This document shows positions 5,072 through 5,189 of a stretch of DNA of 5,189 nucleotides, in pieces (positions within the stretch are counted from its first letter, which is position 1; each line of letters opens with the position of its first letter). Where the stretch lies: contig DJGH01000011.1 in the NCBI GenBank assembly GCA_002431635.1, positions 12,967 to 18,155 on the forward strand. The letters run 5' to 3'. The translations under genes were made by a program, and so were the position numbers. The notes below the pieces were generated by a model. That model saw only the letters and a program-made list of their open reading frames with translations. It had not been told where the DNA came from and searched no databases. Origin of the DNA: Petrotoga sp. UBA5851. Its GTDB lineage: Bacteria; Thermotogota; Thermotogae; Petrotogales; Petrotogaceae.

Positions 5072-5189
5072 CGGGTATGTCAGCAAAGCTGGAATTATTA
5101 TTATTTGAAGAGTACAGACTTATAGGCATTCTGGAAATATCAAGAAAAGTATAGTCACAAAATACCCAAAATGAAAAATAACTTGGTTT
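5060..5189. other. Region upstream of the cbi promoter without a supported gene
   Basis: This AT-rich stretch lies upstream of the operon promoter and reaches the window edge. It carries most of the -35 inverted repeat and a small CAGC-AAA-GCTG hairpin at 5081-5091. Short open frames exist on both strands but none has a convincing ribosome-binding site or recognisable product. A neighbouring gene may begin or end just outside the window. Confidence 0.5.

Noticed and set aside
5077..5154. 25-codon plus-strand ORF starting MSAKLELLLFEEYR
   Set aside because: Its residues look protein-like, but the AGAGGA upstream is about 11 bases away, it is very short, and no family is recognised. It could be worth checking for conservation.
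5034..5189. Minus-strand open frame of about 51 codons from the window edge to a TAA inside the -10 element
   Set aside because: It is low-complexity (runs of Ser/Asn and Phe), runs through the palindrome, the -35 and the T8 spacer, and resembles no known protein; chance openness is likely in this AT-rich stretch.
5171..5189. ATG on the plus strand that could begin a divergent gene
   Set aside because: Only six codons are visible and no ribosome-binding site precedes it.
1..5189. Search for CRISPR arrays, insertion sequences, tRNA or rRNA genes and attachment sites
   Set aside because: No regularly spaced repeats, transposase motifs, terminal inverted repeats or tRNA-like folds were seen; the window is an ordinary biosynthetic operon with its leader.

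Overview
The window is one end of an anaerobic (early cobalt insertion) cobalamin biosynthesis operon, read entirely on the minus strand. From right to left it holds a strong sigma-70/A-type promoter, a complete cobalamin riboswitch with a hairpin expression platform, and then cbiC, cbiD, a fused cbiE-cbiT, cbiF, cbiG and the first 75 codons of cbiH, which runs off the left edge. Nothing on the plus strand looks like a real gene.

Right-hand region (about 4801-5189): positions 5060-5189 hold no gene I can support. The promoter is TTGACA, a 17-base spacer, then TAAAAT with an extended TG. A 17-bp inverted repeat overlaps the -35. Transcription should start near 5022-5025. The leader then folds into a 144-nt cobalamin aptamer (4861-5004) closed by a perfect 8-bp P1 stem, followed by a hairpin with a T-rich tail that ends directly at the cbiC ribosome-binding site. 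High cobalamin is therefore expected to switch the operon off.

Coding region (1-4800): the six genes are packed with an overlap at every junction: cbiC/cbiD 17 nt, cbiD/cbiET 29 nt, cbiET/cbiF 38 or 8 nt depending on the cbiF start, cbiF/cbiG 4 nt (ATGA), cbiG/cbiH 11 nt. This implies a single transcript with translational coupling. Together they cover most corrin-ring steps. CbiH does C17 methylation and ring contraction, CbiF C11 methylation, CbiG lactone opening with loss of the two-carbon fragment, and CbiD C1 methylation. CbiT does C15 methylation with decarboxylation, CbiE C5 methylation, and CbiC the final C11-to-C12 methyl shift that yields cobyrinate. The 6A reductase (CbiJ), C20 methyltransferase (CbiL), cobaltochelatase and amidases are not in the window; they may lie beyond the left edge or elsewhere.

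Organism: CbiD, CbiG and CbiC of the anaerobic route, AT-rich codons with many A8 runs, strong AGGAGG-type ribosome-binding sites and a T-rich promoter spacer suggest a fairly low-GC anaerobic bacterium, perhaps a clostridial Firmicute. The proteins are rather divergent from textbook family members, so the exact lineage is uncertain. The most unusual protein feature is the CbiE half of CbiET, which has lost the usual glycine-rich GxGPG loop that CbiF and CbiH of the same operon keep.
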